Shown: positions 1-6,732 of the stretch, in pieces
How the letters are laid out: each line of letters opens with the position of its first letter
Position numbering within the stretch: the first letter of the stretch is position 1
DNA from: Candidatus Omnitrophota bacterium
Lineage (GTDB): Bacteria > Omnitrophota > Gorgyraeia > S143-82
DNA length: 8,533 nt
Assembly (NCBI GenBank): GCA_027065215.1
Contig: JAMOOT010000221.1
Span: 1 to 8,533, forward strand
Reading direction: 5' to 3'
Translations under genes and position numbers: made by a program
The notes under the pieces: model-generated
The model's database searches: none
Told to the model about the DNA's origin: nothing
The model's input: the letters and a program-made list of their open reading frames with translations, nothing else

Positions 1-1
1 C

Positions 2-1777
2 TCTATAGACAAAATAGGAGAGATGTCGTGTAATCCCTCTATCGGAGGGATAGGGAAAGGACAATTAGTGCGGGAAATAGACGCATTAGGGGGAGAAATG
101 GCCCGGGCAATAGATTTCGCGGGTATTCAATTCCGAATCCTCAACCGAAGCAAAGGACCAGCAGTCTGGTCCCGTAGAGCCCAAGCAGACCGGTTTGCTT
201 ATCGAGACTACATGAAACGGATAGTAATGAGCACTAAAAAGTTATTTCTCTGGCAGGCAGAGGCAACAAGGATATTAATCAAAGAGAAACGGGCGATTGG
301 TATAGAGGACAACTTTGGCCGAAGATTTTACTGTCAGGCGGTCATACTTGCCCCCGGAACATTCCTGCACGGACTTATCCACATTGGATTAGAACACTTT
401 CCTTCTGGCAGACTCACCGATCCACCCAGTAATGCTTTAGCAGATAATCTAAAAGAACTGGGGTTTACAATGGGCCGATTCAAGACAGGAACCTGTCCAA
501 GATTGGATGCCACTACTCTTGATTACTCAAAACTACAACTTCAATCCGGAGAGGAACCTCCTCCTCTCTTTTCCTTCTACACTCAACCAAGAGAGATAAA
601 ACAAATCCCTTGCTATATCACCTACACTACCGAAGAGACCCATAAGATAATCCGAGAAGGCCTAAAATATTCCCCTCTTTACACCGGAATAATCAAAGGC
701 ACTGGAGTAAGATACTGTCCATCTATTGAGGATAAGATCGTAAAATTCCCCCATCATTCTCGTCACCAAATATTTGTAGAGCCCGAAGGTCGAGACACAA
801 TCGAGGTCTATCCTAATGGGATCTCTAACTCCTTACCTTGGGAATATCAAGAAAAGATGGTCCATTCTATCCCGGGATTTGAAAATGCCCACATATTAAA
901 ACCCGGATACGGAATAGAACATGACTTTGTAGATCCGAGACAATTGTATCCCACGTTGGAGTCAAAACTCATCGAAAACTTGTATCTTGCTGGCCAAATT
1001 AATGGAACCACAGGCTATGAGGAGGCAGCAGCCCAAGGACTTATAGCGGGGATAAATGCTGCATTGAAAATAAAAGGGGAAGAGCCATTGGTTCTATCTC
1101 GCACTCAAGCCTATATTGGAGTGCTGATAGACGACTTGATAAAAAAAGGCACCAACGAACCGTATAGGATGCTTACATCTCGGGTAGAACATCGTCTGGC
1201 CCTGCGTGAGGATAATGCTGATCTTCGCCTCATGGAGATAGGATATCAGATTGGCCTAATAGAGGAAGAACGAATCGCAAAAAAGCGAGAAAAAGAGAAA
1301 AAACTCCAAAGGATCCATAAAATATTCACTGAAGTCAAGATTCCGTGGGAAGCAGTAAAAGAACCACTCATTCGACATAATCAGGAAATAAAACCGGGAA
1401 AGGCATCAATAAAGGAGATTCTTACCCGCCCGGGGATATGGATAGAAGAGATTCGTCCAGCAATTCCAATAGACTTAAGCGAGTATCCACCTGAAGTAAT
1501 TCAGATATGTCAAGAAGAGATAAAGTATGCAGGGTTCATTGAACGGGCAAGACGACAAAGTGAAAGGATACACCAACTTAATCGGGTAAAGATCCCAGAT
1601 GACATAGATTACAACACAATCCCTTCACTGTCCCGTGAGGCAAGAGAAAAATTGAATCAAATTCGGCCTCAAACATTAGGCCAAGCATATCAAATACCCG
1701 GCATTGGATTGGAGACTATAAATCTTTTATGGGTTATAATAAAACGAAAACACGGTCAAAAAACTAAGGAGGTGTAG
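2..1777 (+). CDS. mnmG: tRNA uridine-5-carboxymethylaminomethyl modification enzyme MnmG (GidA), 5'-truncated by window edge
   Basis: MnmG is the FAD-dependent partner of MnmE. In this family the pair installs the (carboxymethyl)aminomethyl group on wobble U34 of certain tRNAs. The frame is open to the left edge: codons before the first ATG (23) read SIDKIGE and run directly into MSCNPSIGGIGKG. That matches an internal MnmG segment, so the ATG at 23 is an internal Met and about 40-45 residues with the GxGxxG dinucleotide motif are missing. Counting that Met as residue 1, the family cysteines are visible as SCNP (C3) and VRYCPSIEDKI (C232). GYEEAAAQGLIAGINAAL (331-348) is the C-terminal FAD-binding signature, and NEPYRMLTSR and REDNADLRL follow. 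The C-terminal helical domain is complete and ends at a TAG. The estimated full length of about 629 residues is normal for the family. One oddity is KTGTCPRLD, where the usual form is KTGTPPRLD (C158). A 51-codon gene follows 2 nt after the stop. Confidence 0.97.
   Translation, partial: SIDKIGEMSCNPSIGGIGKGQLVREIDALGGEMARAIDFAGIQFRILNRSKGPAVWSRRAQADRFAYRDYMKRIVMSTKKLFLWQAEATRILIKEKRAIGIEDNFGRRFYCQAVILAPGTFLHGLIHIGLEHFPSGRLTDPPSNALADNLKELGFTMGRFKTGTCPRLDATTLDYSKLQLQSGEEPPPLFSFYTQPREIKQIPCYITYTTEETHKIIREGLKYSPLYTGIIKGTGVRYCPSIEDKIVKFPHHSRHQIFVEPEGRDTIEVYPNGISNSLPWEYQEKMVHSIPGFENAHILKPGYGIEHDFVDPRQLYPTLESKLIENLYLAGQINGTTGYEEAAAQGLIAGINAALKIKGEEPLVLSRTQAYIGVLIDDLIKKGTNEPYRMLTSRVEHRLALREDNADLRLMEIGYQIGLIEEERIAKKREKEKKLQRIHKIFTEVKIPWEAVKEPLIRHNQEIKPGKASIKEILTRPGIWIEEIRPAIPIDLSEYPPEVIQICQEEIKYAGFIERARRQSERIHQLNRVKIPDDIDYNTIPSLSREAREKLNQIRPQTLGQAYQIPGIGLETINLLWVIIKRKHGQKTKEV
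1766..1774 (+). promoter_or_regulatory. Strong ribosome binding site for the 51-aa membrane protein gene
   Basis: AAGGAGGTG lies 5 nt before the ATG at 1780 and overlaps the last codons and stop of mnmG. It is a near-perfect Shine-Dalgarno sequence. It supports the small downstream reading frame as a real, translationally coupled gene. Confidence 0.85.
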
Positions 1778-1779
1778 AT

Positions 1780-1935
1780 ATGTTATTTATATTGGGAATA
1801 ATTTCACCGCTTTTTTCTATAATCATCGGGATCCTTATCCTTATATTTCCTCAACTTCTCAATTATCTGGTAGCAATATACCTTATTTTCACTGGGATCA
1901 TTGGGCTTCTTATGCGCAATGCCTTAATGTACTGA
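1780..1935 (+). CDS. Small two-helix membrane protein, DUF3096-like (51 aa)
   Basis: This 51-codon gene is easily missed because of its size. ATG at 1780 follows an excellent Shine-Dalgarno sequence and the frame ends with TGA at 1935. The protein is almost entirely hydrophobic. Helix one spans about residues 3-23 (SPLFSIIIGILILIFPQLL), and helix two about 30-46 (LVAIYLIFTGIIGLL), followed by a short RNALMY tail. The pattern G-I-L-I-L-I-x-P-x-L-L-N-Y-x-V-A-I-Y-L-I resembles my recollection of the DUF3096 family of tiny inner-membrane proteins, which has no known function. It sits 2 nt after mnmG and 6 nt before the helicase start, so it is probably co-transcribed with both. The family call rests on remembered pattern only; that it is a translated membrane protein is much firmer. 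Confidence 0.8.
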   Translation: MLFILGIISPLFSIIIGILILIFPQLLNYLVAIYLIFTGIIGLLMRNALMY

Positions 1936-1941
1936 TAAAGC

Positions 1942-3879
1942 ATGGACCTATTCCCATTTGAATTAGATCCGTTTCAAAAAAAGGCCCTCGAGGCAATAGA
2001 CCAAGGCAGATCGTTACTGGTCTCTGCTCCCACTGGAGCGGGAAAGACTGTTATCGCTGAATATGTCATTCATCGATGCTTAGAGAAAGGCCTTGGAGTC
2101 GTGTACTGCGCACCAATAAAGGCCTTGAGTAATCAAAAGTTTCGCGACTTTAAACAACGCTATGGAGAAGATAAGATTGGGATCCTCACTGGAGACGTTT
2201 CAATAAACCCAAACGCCAATGTGTTAATAATGACCACCGAGATATTCCGCAACACTATCTTAGACTGTCCCTATCGATTAGACAGCAAATTTTGGGTAAT
2301 CTTTGACGAAATCCACTACATAGATGACCTTGAACGGGGGACAGTATGGGAGGAATCTATTATAATGCTTCCTAAGCATATGCGTTTATTAGGCCTCAGC
2401 GCTACTATTCCAAATATTGAAGAATTAGCCGAATGGATGAGACAAATCCATCCCTTCCAACTTGAAGTGATCGTCGAAGATAAGCGTCCTGTGCCATTAG
2501 AATTTCGATTTCAATGCCACAATCAAATATTTTATTCCCTATCACAACTAAAAGATACCTGTTATCCATGGATTGCTGACAAACGCATACCAAGGGCATG
2601 GGATGTGGGGACTAAACCCAACAAACTCACCCCTCTTATAAAACACCTCCAGGAAGAAGACCTCTTGCCTTGTATATACTTTGCATTTAGTCGTAGGAGG
2701 TGCGAGGCATTGGCATGGGAGATAAGAAAAATGAACTTCCTAACCAAGACAGAACGAGAGCAGATAACAGAACAATATTATTCACTATTAGAACGATTCG
2801 GCCTCATTGGGGACAAATTTGCCGAAGATATGTATGATCTAATCAAACGAGGGATTGCATTCCACCATGCAGGGATGCTGCCAACGATGAAAGAGGTAAT
2901 AGAACAACTCTTCACATCGCGCATGATAAAGGTAATCTTTACCACCGAAACCTTTGCCCTTGGAATAAATATGCCAGCCCGCACCGTAGTGTTTGATGAA
3001 TTGCGTAAATACTACGGCACACATTTTGGCGAACTGAGAACACGCGATTTCTACCAGATGGCTGGTCGGGCAGGTCGACGAGGGATAGATAAAAAAGGCT
3101 TCGTCTATTGCCGAATCAACCCTCATCATATAGACTTTTACACACTAAAGAGAATCATCTTTGGAAAGCCTGAGCGAGTAATAAGTCAATTTAATCTTTC
3201 CTATGCCTGTCTACTGCATCTATATAAGGATCTAAAAGAAAAGGTAGTTGAAATATACCCCAAAACACTGGCCTTTTACCAATCTTCCCACCGTCAACAC
3301 AGGATCGATATAAAACTCATCAGGGAAAAATTAAAACTACTTAAAGATCTGGGTTACATAAGAAAAAACCAACTCACAGACAAAGGGAGTTTTGCCAGCT
3401 ATGTCTATGGATATGAATTGCCAATCACTGAATTATATTTTTCTGGCCTATTAGAGTCCTTAGACATAAAAAGACTTCTGGCCTTGATTTGTGCCATTGT
3501 GTTTGAACCTCGCAAGGGACAACATAAGCCATTCTTATCCAAAGACCTCAAAAGACTGCAAAAAACAGCCAACCGAGAGATCCGTAGGATAATCAGATTA
3601 GAGAGAAAATATCATATACTCCCGGTAACCAAGCGTGCACACTTTCACCTTTCCGTAGCAATAATAAAATGGGCCGAAGGGGAAGACTTCGAACGGCTAA
3701 ATAAATACACGGACGCCGACCCAGGAGAGATAGTCAGATACTTTCGAATGGTAATTCAAGTGATGAAAGACATCCGTGAGGTCCCTCTGATTAGTAATAT
3801 CTTTGGAGAAAGACTTACCTCAGCAATAGAAAAGATCAACCGTGACGAGATAGATGCTGAACGACAATTGCGTGCCTAA
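1942..3879 (+). CDS. Ski2/Mtr4-like DExH-box RNA helicase with DSHCT-like C-terminal domain
   Basis: Superfamily 2 helicase of 645 residues, predicted cytoplasmic, ATP-dependent and 3'-5' RNA-unwinding by analogy with the Ski2-like family. Visible motifs in order: Walker A APTGAGKT (29-36), motif Ia PIKALSNQKF (58-67), TTEIFRN (98-104), DEIH box (122-125), SAT motif GLSATIPN (151-158), FAFSRRRCEAL (248-258), HHAGMLP (308-314), TTETFALGINMPARTVV (334-350) and motif VI QMAGRAGRRG (372-381). Residues about 470-645 look like the helical DSHCT domain of Mtr4/Ski2, including WAEGEDFERLNKYTDADPG (577-595) and a basic helix near the end. The N-terminal extension and arch/KOW insertion of eukaryotic Mtr4 are absent. 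The start is set by an in-frame TAA at 1936, with ATG at 1942 only 6 nt after the upstream stop. No clear Shine-Dalgarno is present, so translational coupling is likely. The substrate in this organism is unknown; RNA turnover or ribosome maturation is inference only. Confidence 0.93.
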   Translation: MDLFPFELDPFQKKALEAIDQGRSLLVSAPTGAGKTVIAEYVIHRCLEKGLGVVYCAPIKALSNQKFRDFKQRYGEDKIGILTGDVSINPNANVLIMTTEIFRNTILDCPYRLDSKFWVIFDEIHYIDDLERGTVWEESIIMLPKHMRLLGLSATIPNIEELAEWMRQIHPFQLEVIVEDKRPVPLEFRFQCHNQIFYSLSQLKDTCYPWIADKRIPRAWDVGTKPNKLTPLIKHLQEEDLLPCIYFAFSRRRCEALAWEIRKMNFLTKTEREQITEQYYSLLERFGLIGDKFAEDMYDLIKRGIAFHHAGMLPTMKEVIEQLFTSRMIKVIFTTETFALGINMPARTVVFDELRKYYGTHFGELRTRDFYQMAGRAGRRGIDKKGFVYCRINPHHIDFYTLKRIIFGKPERVISQFNLSYACLLHLYKDLKEKVVEIYPKTLAFYQSSHRQHRIDIKLIREKLKLLKDLGYIRKNQLTDKGSFASYVYGYELPITELYFSGLLESLDIKRLLALICAIVFEPRKGQHKPFLSKDLKRLQKTANREIRRIIRLERKYHILPVTKRAHFHLSVAIIKWAEGEDFERLNKYTDADPGEIVRYFRMVIQVMKDIREVPLISNIFGERLTSAIEKINRDEIDAERQLRA

Positions 3880-3884
3880 TTTAC

Positions 3885-4676
3885 CTAAAAAATTAAATAA
3901 AAGGCCAAAAGGCAAAACACTACCCCCACACTTACTGGAACATCTAACCATAAAGAACCAAACAAGCCCAAGATACAAGACAAAACCGAAAACAAAGACG
4001 AAAGGAGAAACATCTGGCATAAGTTTCTTGCCCTACGGGCAGCAATTGCTGCTGGGACTAAAAAGAGCGCAATCGTCAAAATTATCCCCAAGGACTTTAA
4101 CAAGACAACCACTGTTAAGGCTGAAAGCACCAAAAGTAGATAATAAAGAAAAGCACTGTTCAATCCCTGTGCCATCGCAAACTCCTCATCTACCACTGAC
4201 ATCGTCATTGAACGACCAAACAACATCAATACGATTAAAGAAAAACCCAAGACTAACCATGAAAGCACCACATCTGACTTCCGTAGCAAAAACACACTCC
4301 CAAACAAATAACTCATTGCAGATGGGGCATAGGTCTTGACCTTACTCATCGCCAACACTCCTACAGCCATCCCTACAGACCAAACAAGCGCAATGGAAAC
4401 CTCACCATAGCCACGAGAGGCCCGTCGTTCAATAAAGCCCATCAATACGGCCAAAATAACCGCGGAAGGCATAACCAAATAGTTAAGATTCCAACCCAAA
4501 AGCAATCCAACTCCCACCACTCCTAATAGGGAATGAGAAATCCCTGCAGATACTAACCCAATCCGTTTCATAAACACTAACGGACCCAACAATCCAGCCA
4601 ATACCCCACCAGCAATAAGGGCTGAAATAGCATATCTCACTAACGGTGTCTGGCACAAATAAAAGAGTTCTTGCAT
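3885..4676 (-). CDS. znuB: Zinc/divalent-metal ABC transporter permease (ABC-3 family, ZnuB-like)
   Basis: Membrane channel subunit of a Zn2+/Mn2+-type importer, 263 residues, a typical length. It has about 8-9 hydrophobic segments, roughly at 15-36, 46-61, 66-82, 93-110, 135-155, 174-193, 196-214, 223-241 and 244-262. ABC-3 landmarks are GPLVFMKRIGLVSAGISHSL (31-50), with the conserved Ser/His pair in the second helix. DEEFAMAQGLN (163-173) is the coupling region facing the ATPase, and LGIILTIALFLVPAAIAARR (196-215) also fits. ATG at 4676 is 1 nt after the znuC stop. Its AAGGAG ribosome site lies inside the last znuC codons, indicating coupled translation. The gene ends 5 bp from the oppositely oriented helicase stop, with no obvious intrinsic terminator between them. 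Metal specificity cannot be read from the permease alone. Confidence 0.93.
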   Translation of the reverse strand: MQELFYLCQTPLVRYAISALIAGGVLAGLLGPLVFMKRIGLVSAGISHSLLGVVGVGLLLGWNLNYLVMPSAVILAVLMGFIERRASRGYGEVSIALVWSVGMAVGVLAMSKVKTYAPSAMSYLFGSVFLLRKSDVVLSWLVLGFSLIVLMLFGRSMTMSVVDEEFAMAQGLNSAFLYYLLLVLSALTVVVLLKSLGIILTIALFLVPAAIAARRARNLCQMFLLSSLFSVLSCILGLFGSLWLDVPVSVGVVFCLLAFYLIF

Positions 4677-4677
4677 A

Positions 4678-5448
4678 TTATTTGTGCTCCTTTAATACCC
4701 TATGAGGCATTCCATGAGCAATGAGGTCTATCGGACATCCATAGGCCTGATTTAAACTTGATGCAAACTCCTCTCCTCCATCCCCATGATAGATAAGTCT
4801 TCGATTCAAACAGGCAATCTCATCAACAAACCGTGACAGTACCCCTATATCATGGGATATCATAAGGATAGTTATACCCCTCTCCTGTTTCAATCTATTC
4901 AGGACATAAAACAGATTCTCCTCTGCAAGTTCATCCACGCTCGCTGTGGGTTCATCTAAAAACAACACCTTGGGGGCCTTCACCAATGCTCGGGCAATCA
5001 ATACCCTCTGTTTTTGCCCAACTGAAAGAGAATAATACCGCTCAGACCAGAGATGTCCAATCCCTAATAGATCTAAAGCCTCTTTTACTTTCATCCTCCA
5101 CTGCGTAGGAGGAAATGGAAAAATCTCGTTATGAATCAACCCATGACTTACCACTTCTGCTACGGTTATAGGAGCAAACCATGCCACCTCTACTGACTGA
5201 GGAACGTATCCAATCTCTTCTCTGACCAAATCTATATCTTTTCCAAACACCTTAACTTCGCCCTTAACCTTGGGAATAATCCCTAACATCGCCTTAAATA
5301 GGGTGCTCTTGCCTGCCCCATTAGGCCCGATTATGCCCAAAAATCTTCCCTCGGTTAGGGAAAATGAAATCCCCTCTATTACTATCCGTTTGCCATATCC
5401 AGCCCACAAATCTCTAACCTCTACAGATATTTTCTCTCCGTTTTTCAT
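4678..5448 (-). CDS. znuC: Zinc/divalent-metal ABC transporter ATP-binding protein (ZnuC-like)
   Basis: Cytoplasmic ATPase that powers the metal importer, 256 residues. The ABC motifs are all intact: Walker A GPNGAGKST (41-49), Q-loop YVPQ with Q84, signature SLSVGQKQR (140-148), Walker B VLFLDEPT (161-168), D-loop SVDE (170-173) and switch His H199 in MISHD. A C-terminal extension with scattered histidines (ending GMPHRVLKEHK) resembles the tail seen in metal-type ATPases of this family. ATG overlaps the TGA of znuA as ATGA (5448-5445), and GGAGG lies 9 nt upstream of the start inside znuA. It ends 1 nt before znuB. The order znuA-znuC-znuB supports the assignment as a metal transporter. Confidence 0.95.
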   Translation of the reverse strand: MKNGEKISVEVRDLWAGYGKRIVIEGISFSLTEGRFLGIIGPNGAGKSTLFKAMLGIIPKVKGEVKVFGKDIDLVREEIGYVPQSVEVAWFAPITVAEVVSHGLIHNEIFPFPPTQWRMKVKEALDLLGIGHLWSERYYSLSVGQKQRVLIARALVKAPKVLFLDEPTASVDELAEENLFYVLNRLKQERGITILMISHDIGVLSRFVDEIACLNRRLIYHGDGGEEFASSLNQAYGCPIDLIAHGMPHRVLKEHK

Positions 5449-6221
5449 AAAAAAAGGGCCTCCATATGCTTTAGCAAAGATTCAAACTCTGCCAAAATAT
5501 CTTCACTCAGTGGGTTAAACTCAATAGATGGTATCGGACAGGATTCAAATAAGGAAGACAATCGGCTAACATCAAATCCCTTTTCCAAAACAATAAACCT
5601 ATATTTCCCTATCTTGCATCCCTGCAACACCTTATACATCAACTTTGCAGAAACCTCTCCCCCTGAATTAGCCAACGCCACCATTTTAAGGCCATAATCA
5701 CGGCAAAAATACCGCCAAGCAGGATGAAAAGAAAGAAAATTCTCTACCCTTAACCGACTAAACACCCTTTCAAACTCTTCATCCATAGACTCTACCCGCT
5801 GTATTACAACCTGTTTTGTCTTTATTCCTAACCTTTGACTTGCATTATTAATCAAAACCTTCAAGTTTTTTAATGAAATCCATTGATGGGGATCATTATC
5901 TATCATATCCAAACCATCAGATAAAAAGACTACCTCAATCTTAGGATAAAGATCCTTTATAATCCGTAACAACTTACGTTCCACTTCCAGATTTCCATTT
6001 ATCATCCAAACCCGTTTAGCATTAGATAGGGACATAATAGTAGAAGGAGATAGTTCAAACGTATGTGGGTCAGAACCCGAAGGCAGGATAGAGACCACAT
6101 CCTGGACCCCAAGATAAGACAAAATCGCCTTTATCGGAGGAATAGAGGCCACTTCAACCGCCCATAAGGGAGAGACCATTCCCAAAAACAACATTACAGG
6201 CAGCACTATCTTCCGGAACAT
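5445..6221 (-). CDS. znuA: Periplasmic metal-binding protein of a Zn/Mn ABC importer (cluster A-I, ZnuA-like), short form
   Basis: Solute-binding protein delivering a divalent metal to ZnuB, 258 residues against about 300 for many homologues. Residues 1-21 form a Sec signal peptide (MFRK, hydrophobic core, SPLWA then VEVA). There is no lipobox Cys, so a soluble periplasmic protein is predicted. Three likely metal-ligand histidines stand in family motifs: H53 in SGSDPHTFE, H112 in NDPHQWIS and H166 in SFHPAW. Three His ligands favour zinc over manganese by analogy with ZnuA. The C-terminal motif that normally carries an acidic ligand (DPLG type) reads FNPLSED, with Asn at 236. The His-rich loop of many ZnuA proteins is absent, which accounts for part of the short length. 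The start at 6221 follows AGGGGG by 5 nt. It is the first gene of the operon, about 20 nt after a leader terminator. Confidence 0.9.
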   Translation of the reverse strand: MFRKIVLPVMLFLGMVSPLWAVEVASIPPIKAILSYLGVQDVVSILPSGSDPHTFELSPSTIMSLSNAKRVWMINGNLEVERKLLRIIKDLYPKIEVVFLSDGLDMIDNDPHQWISLKNLKVLINNASQRLGIKTKQVVIQRVESMDEEFERVFSRLRVENFLSFHPAWRYFCRDYGLKMVALANSGGEVSAKLMYKVLQGCKIGKYRFIVLEKGFDVSRLSSLFESCPIPSIEFNPLSEDILAEFESLLKHMEALFL

Positions 6222-6242
6222 ACCGTCCCCCTAACACTAAAT

Positions 6243-6267
6243 AAAAAACCCCACCATTGCCGTGGGG
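6243..6267 (-). terminator. Intrinsic terminator between the structured RNA and znuA
   Basis: On the minus strand CCCCAC (6267-6262), a 7-nt loop, GTGGGG (6254-6249) and then TTTTTT (6248-6243). This is a textbook Rho-independent terminator. It lies before the znuA start at 6221, so it either ends a separate small RNA or conditionally stops transcription of znuACB. Confidence 0.85.
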
Positions 6268-6416
6268 ATAGGCATAGTCTGAACCCCAAAACTAGGTGGG
6301 CACCTGCCAACTACCCCACGGGGCAGCTGGACTCCGGCTCCCAGTTTCGAGGTGTTGGTTCAGCTACTTAACCTTCCCCTCACGTGCATGGTAGGGACCG
6401 CTTCCAACACCCACAC
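6243..6416 (-). ncRNA. Structured RNA upstream of znuA: attenuating leader or 6S-like small RNA (family unresolved)
   Basis: About 174 nt between a promoter-like element and an intrinsic terminator, with no plausible reading frame. Complementary segments on the minus-strand transcript: a 10-bp helix 6330-6321/6316-6307 with a CGUG loop; CGAAACT (6349-6343) with AGTTTTG (6293-6287); CTGAACC (6363-6357) with GGTTCAG (6285-6279); and an imperfect closing stem, 6414-6404 with 6272-6262, having 9 of 11 positions paired. Together these make a long rod with an open 5' arm. A competing perfect 8-bp helix pairs 6411-6404 with 6358-6351. Both the rod-with-bubble form, the length, and a 5' end GGTGTTGG..AGCGG recall 6S RNA. 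The position just ahead of znuA and the competing helices fit a metal-responsive leader. The SRP core GGAAGCAG, RNase P motifs and riboswitch consensus motifs I know were not found. Confidence 0.6.
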
Positions 6417-6420
6417 TTTA

Positions 6421-6449
6421 ATAATAGCAAATTCGACGATAAAAAGCAA
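6421..6449 (-). promoter_or_regulatory. Candidate sigma70-type promoter for the structured RNA and possibly znuACB
   Basis: Reading the minus strand: TTGCTT (6449-6444), a 17-nt spacer, and TATTAT (6426-6421) preceded by TGC, giving an extended -10. Transcription would start near 6416-6414, exactly at the 5' side of the predicted closing stem of the RNA. No other promoter fits in the 21 nt between the terminator and znuA. Confidence 0.6.
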
Positions 6450-6519
6450 CCAGAATCCGATCCATAAAAAGACAACCAAGTGATAAAAAAACAATAATCC
6501 CCTTCCCACAAATTGAAGG
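6450..6519. other. AT-rich spacer without recognised features
   Basis: A-rich stretch between the promoter-like element and the first 120-bp repeat. No reading frame, RNA or repeat could be supported here. It may hold upstream promoter or regulator sites, but no clear palindrome is seen. Confidence 0.5.
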
Positions 6520-6550
6520 TAACAACCCCTCGTCGGTGCTTCGACTCCCT

Positions 6551-6585
6551 AAAAAATTTTAAGCACAGACACCTTATCTGTGCTT
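6551..6585 (-). terminator. Hairpin terminator, copy 1
   Basis: On the minus strand AAGCACAGA (6585-6577), a 7-nt loop, TCTGTGCTT (6569-6561), AAAA, then TTTTTT (6556-6551). It is a 9-bp stem. The four A residues between stem and T-tract make it slightly weaker than copy 2, which has three A and seven T. Confidence 0.65.
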
Positions 6586-6614
6586 CTCTTTCGTCGAAAC
6601 CTCATCTTCCACTC

Positions 6615-6639
6615 TGGACCGGAGGGGAGTCGAACCCCC
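6615..6639 (-). pseudogene. tRNA-Ala 3' fragment (T-arm and acceptor 3' strand only)
   Basis: These 25 nt equal residues 49-73 of the intact tRNA-Ala at 6849-6921. They cover the T-stem, the TTCGACT loop, the acceptor 3' strand and discriminator A. Identity stops precisely where the T-stem begins; beyond it the sequence is unrelated to the anticodon arm. Tyrosine recombinases often use this part of a tRNA as attachment site, so the fragment may be an att-like scar. It cannot fold as a tRNA. Confidence 0.85.
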
Positions 6640-6661
6640 TCCGTCGCTTCCTGCTCCCAAT

Positions 6662-6679
6662 AGGGGGCTCGCGCCCCCT
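6662..6679. repeat. 7-bp GC hairpin in insert
   Basis: AGGGGGC (6662-6668), loop TCGC, GCCCCCT (6673-6679): perfect arms. There is no T-tract on either side, so it is not an ordinary terminator. Confidence 0.8.
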
Positions 6680-6709
6680 CTTGCGCTCGCTCCGCTCGCT
6701 GTCACCCCC

Positions 6710-6726
6710 GCCGACTTCCTGTCGGC
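6710..6726. repeat. 6-bp GC hairpin in insert
   Basis: GCCGAC (6710-6715), loop TTCCT, GTCGGC (6721-6726): perfect arms. Its left side, CCCCCGCCGACTTCC, resembles CCCCCGACTTCC of the tRNA-Ala gene at 6869-6880, with three extra bases. Confidence 0.7.
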
Positions 6727-6732
6727 ACTATA

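Larger units (their letters stand above)
6520..6639 (-). repeat. 120-bp direct repeat, copy 1 (tRNA-Ala 3' end plus downstream terminator)
   Basis: Identical to 6754-6873 except at 6557 (T here, A at 6791): 119 of 120 positions. On the minus strand the repeat holds the T-arm and 3' acceptor strand of tRNA-Ala, about 95 bp of downstream DNA with a hairpin terminator, and ends at TAACAACCCC on the plus strand. The period is 234 bp. Copy 1 is detached from any tRNA 5' half. Confidence 0.95.

Noticed and set aside
23..25. ATG at 23 as the mnmG start
   Set aside because: Upstream codons are open and continue the MnmG sequence (DKIGEMSCNP), and the FAD-binding N-terminus would be missing. The gene is cut by the window edge.
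2405..3129. Several minus-strand frames of 61-96 residues inside the helicase gene
   Set aside because: All lie antisense to a gene with a full set of helicase motifs and show no recognisable features or ribosome sites.
3854..4339. 161-residue plus-strand frame overlapping znuB
   Set aside because: It lies antisense to the well-supported permease gene, has low-complexity Lys/Thr/Ser/Pro composition and begins within the end of the helicase gene. No family features are visible.
5270..5518. 82-residue plus-strand frame across the znuA/znuC junction
   Set aside because: It is antisense to the Walker A region of znuC and to the end of znuA, and is explained entirely by those genes.
6243..6416. 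SRP RNA, tmRNA, RNase P RNA or a cobalamin riboswitch
   Set aside because: The SRP tetraloop core GGAAGCAG, the tmRNA tRNA-like end with CCA, the RNase P core and the cobalamin box with its GCCACTG-type motif are all absent from the minus-strand transcript.
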